Shown: piece by piece, positions 62,033 to 64,000 of the stretch
Position numbering within the stretch: position 1 is the first letter of the stretch
Layout of the letters: each line of letters opens with the position of its first letter
Program-made: the position numbers and the translations under genes
The notes under the pieces: generated by a model
Seen by the model: the letters and a program-made list of their open reading frames with translations, nothing else
The model's database searches: none
Told to the model about the DNA's origin: nothing
DNA from: AP-15 sp963789025
GTDB taxonomy: Bacteria; Pseudomonadota; Alphaproteobacteria; ATCC43930; CGMCC-115725
Direction of reading: 5' to 3'
Assembly (NCBI GenBank): GCA_963789025.1
Contig: CAWBIT010000013.1
Location: forward strand, 1-64,000
DNA length: 64,000 nucleotides

Positions 62033-62505
62033 TGATCACTCCCCTGGCTTCCGATGATTTTGGATCGCGGTTAACTCGGCATTCCCAGATCGTGCGCAAA
62101 GTTCTGTCTCACTTTGGGCCTCCCGGCAATCCAGAGCTGCCCGAGGCATCTTTGCCGTCCACATTTCCCACAATCCCAGGCAGAAGGGACAATCTTGGGC
62201 TCTGAGCTCCCTGAGAGACAAATCTAATCGGGTCAGGAAGGGATCGCCGAGGATATCGCTCGCCAGGACACGAACTCGGGCCTCCCGACACTTCTCCAGC
62301 CCCGCCTTCTGGCGCGCGGGGAAGGGCTGAGTAGGTTAGTCAGATTTCGCCGCTCAACTCGCGACCACCTAGTTCAAGGGATCCATGCTCGGCTAGGGCG
62401 ACGGCAGCAAGATCGCCCTCGGGCGCAATATGGCTCAAGGCCTTCATTCAGAAACTTCAGCGCGTCTGACATATGTCCGAGCTGGAGTTCCGCCCCTGCA
62501 TTATC
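62033..62505. other. 470 bp intergenic, no gene seen
   Basis: This lies between the start of the CocE-type gene and the palindromic repeat. No frame with a ribosome site or a familiar motif. The promoter of the CocE-type gene should lie at its left end. Confidence 0.4.
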
Positions 62506-62530
62506 GTCACCCCCGCGAAAGCGGGGGCCC
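62506..62530. repeat. extragenic palindrome (REP-like)
   Basis: cccccgc-gaaa-gcggggg, a perfect 7-bp stem with a GAAA tetraloop (about 62510-62527). The IS4-type element 45 bp away lies in a second such sequence: gattcccgctt on its left and cgaaagcgggcatgac on its right would form the same type of stem. Confidence 0.7.
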
Positions 62531-62572
62531 ACGGCGAGCGCTGAACCTCGGGGCTCTGGATTCCCGCTTCTG

Positions 62573-63916
62573 CGCATTGCTGTCCGGGATTTTGTGCGGA
62601 GGGATGAGTGCACGGCAGACAAACCCTAGATCTTGGGCCAAAATCGTGTCGCCAAACATGATTTTGAGGTCTGCCGTGCCCTATACCCCTACCGCGTTTC
62701 AGCGTCTGTTGGAACCGCTGGATCGTCGGGTCATCGCCCGCGCCGTGGCGGCGCATGATGGTGATCGCGGCGTCGGCCGTGGCGACAACGCCTGGACCTG
62801 CGAGCGGCATCTGAAGAACCTGCTGTTCGCGCAGCTGGCGGGATTGACCAGCCTGCGCCAGATCATCACCGGGCTGGGCGCGCACAGCCGCTGGTTTTAC
62901 CACCTCAATCTGCGCGCGCCGTGCCGCTCGACGCTGGCGGACGCCAATACCGAGCGGCCGGCGACGGTGTTCCGCGACATCGCGCTGGCGCTGATCCCGG
63001 TGGCCGCAGGCGCCTTGCGCAGTGAGGGCGAGGCTCTGATTCGGCTGCTCGACGCCACGCCGATCCCGCTCAAGGGCGATGGCTTCCCGTGGGCTGAGGC
63101 CAATGCCCGCACGCGCGGGCTGAAGTTGCACCTGCTCTACGATTCGCGGCAGCGCCGGCCGGTGTGGTTCGACGTGACCTCGGCCAAGATCGACAAGCCT
63201 GCCCTCGCGAAAGCGGGGGTCGTGGCCGGCCGCGCCATCCCGCTGGAAAAGGGCGCCACTTACGTCTTTGACAAGGGCTATACCGATTACCGCTGGTGGT
63301 CGCAAATCATCGACGCCGGCGCCGTTTTTGTCACCCGGCGCAAGCGCAACGCGCAATGCCGTGACATCCGCGAGCAGCCCGCCTCGGGCGACGGGATCTT
63401 GGCCGACCGCCGGCTCAAGATCGGCCATCGCGAGCCGCGCGGCGGCGCGCCCATCAACCCGCTTTACCAGACTGAGCTGCGCGAGATCACCGTCGCCCGC
63501 CCCGATCACGACCAGCCGCTGCATCTGCTCACAAACGACGTCGAGCGCTCCGCCACCGACATCGCCCAGCTCTACAAAGAGCGCTGGGACATTGAGCTGC
63601 TGTTCAAGTGGCTCAAGCAGAACCTCAAGATCCGCCGCTTTCTGGGCCGCAGTGAAAACGCCGTGCGCATCCAGATCTATGTTGCGCTGATCGCCTTCCT
63701 GCTGCTGCGCATCCTGCATCAGACCGCAGCCCGCTCGTTCAAGGACAGCACCGCGCTGCTCCTCACCCGCCTCAAACTCGGCCTCTTTGGCCCGTTCAGC
63801 TTGCGTGAGCACGCAACCCCGCCGCCCAAACCACCGGCGTTGCGCCCGCCCAACCCGCAAACCTGCTTCGCCTTCCAATGAACCCAATCCGCCACAAAAT
63901 CCCGGACAGCAATGCG
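62573..63916 (+). mobile_element. IS4-family insertion sequence, complete
   Basis: 1344 bp bounded by inverted repeats: cgcattgctgtccgggattt on the left and the exact complement aaatcccggacagcaatgcg on the right. One intact transposase gene. It sits in a palindromic repeat (see 62506). No clear target duplication was found. Confidence 0.88.
62604..63881 (+). CDS. IS4-family transposase
   Basis: This 425-residue protein has an N-terminal DUF4372-like part (P-T-A-F-Q-R-L-L-E-P-L), then the DDE domain with L-L-D-A-T-P-I-P (first Asp), Y-V-F-D-K-G-Y-T-D-Y (second) and Y-K-E-R-W-D-I-E-L-L-F-K-W-L-K-Q-N-L-K-I-R (the Y-x2-R-x3-E-x6-K signature of IS4). The start at 62604 follows a cggaggg site and lies inside the left end. 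No internal stop is present. Confidence 0.92.
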   Translation: MSARQTNPRSWAKIVSPNMILRSAVPYTPTAFQRLLEPLDRRVIARAVAAHDGDRGVGRGDNAWTCERHLKNLLFAQLAGLTSLRQIITGLGAHSRWFYHLNLRAPCRSTLADANTERPATVFRDIALALIPVAAGALRSEGEALIRLLDATPIPLKGDGFPWAEANARTRGLKLHLLYDSRQRRPVWFDVTSAKIDKPALAKAGVVAGRAIPLEKGATYVFDKGYTDYRWWSQIIDAGAVFVTRRKRNAQCRDIREQPASGDGILADRRLKIGHREPRGGAPINPLYQTELREITVARPDHDQPLHLLTNDVERSATDIAQLYKERWDIELLFKWLKQNLKIRRFLGRSENAVRIQIYVALIAFLLLRILHQTAARSFKDSTALLLTRLKLGLFGPFSLREHATPPPKPPALRPPNPQTCFAFQ

Positions 63917-63929
63917 CGAAAGCGGGCAT

Positions 63930-63956
63930 GACGAGAGGCGGCGACCGCCTCTCGTC
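63930..63956 (-). terminator. strong hairpin at the end of the last gene
   Basis: gacgagaggcgg-cga-ccgcctctcgtc is a perfect 12-bp stem. It overlaps the stop codon of the minus-strand gene at the window edge. There is no T-run, so it may act as an RNA-protecting or rho-dependent end. Confidence 0.55.
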
Positions 63957-64000
63957 AGTTGAGGTGGTAGAGGCGGGTCACGTTCTCGCTGGTGATCTTG
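63955..64000 (-). CDS. 3' end of a gene, possibly an amidohydrolase
   Basis: Only the last 15 codons are in the window: K-I-T-S-E-N-V-T-R-L-Y-H-L-N and a TGA. An N-x-x-R-L-Y ending is common in COG2159 amidohydrolases (N-A-A-R-L-Y). This is thin evidence. Confidence 0.4.
   Translation of the reverse strand, partial: KITSENVTRLYHLN

Overview
The window looks like a GC-rich alphaproteobacterial chromosome segment. The rRNA sequence, the gene repertoire (tannase, CocE hydrolase, acyl-CoA dehydrogenase pairs, valine catabolism) and the density of alphaproteobacterial toxin-antitoxin and IS families fit a soil or free-living member of the class. I cannot name a genus. It opens with the 3' part of a 23S rRNA and a 5S rRNA.

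Layout. 1-1740 is the rRNA operon end. 1978-6812 holds a tannase, a malic enzyme with a small partner, and a frameshifted hydroxyacid reductase. 6867-7490 is a Phd/VapC pair. 7541-14249 is a wrecked type I restriction locus: the hsdM start is fused to the middle of hsdR, and hsdR is split by a 4.26 kb element carrying an adenine methyltransferase and a PD-(D/E)XK nuclease. 14505-24738 is a run of exported proteins (diheme peroxidase, FN3-like, DUF305, beta-propeller, porin remnant) with a duplicated secreted-protein gene. 24888-40280 holds small metabolic genes and regulators (HpcH aldolase, LysR, TetR, SDRs, MetX-like hydrolases, a CinA/nucleotidyltransferase fusion, a K+ channel, GNAT, TRIC, DUF3800). 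41247-50245 is a gene graveyard with two MazEF-like modules, a group II intron remnant, an IS1595 element and an intact valine-catabolism pair. 50242-56521 holds a frameshifted CoA-transferase, small enzymes and an acyl-CoA dehydrogenase pair. 56670-57987 is an IS5-type element. 58372-59997 is a probable selenoprotein of the UGSC type. 60274-62032 is a doubly frameshifted CocE hydrolase. 62573-63916 is an IS4-type element inserted in a palindromic repeat. The last bases are the 3' end of another gene.

Two things stand out. First, the reading frame at 58372-59997 has one in-frame TGA in a U-S-T-C motif. An 8-bp perfect hairpin with a GGUC loop sits right after it, as expected of a bacterial SECIS element. 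Second, a mobile cassette with imperfect terminal repeats and an 11/12 target duplication has placed a two-gene methyltransferase/nuclease system inside an older restriction gene. More generally the window shows heavy decay: at least six genes have a small frameshift, many gene fragments are joined end to end, and two genes have partial duplicates 7-9 kb away. Some single-base frameshifts could be assembly errors rather than real mutations.
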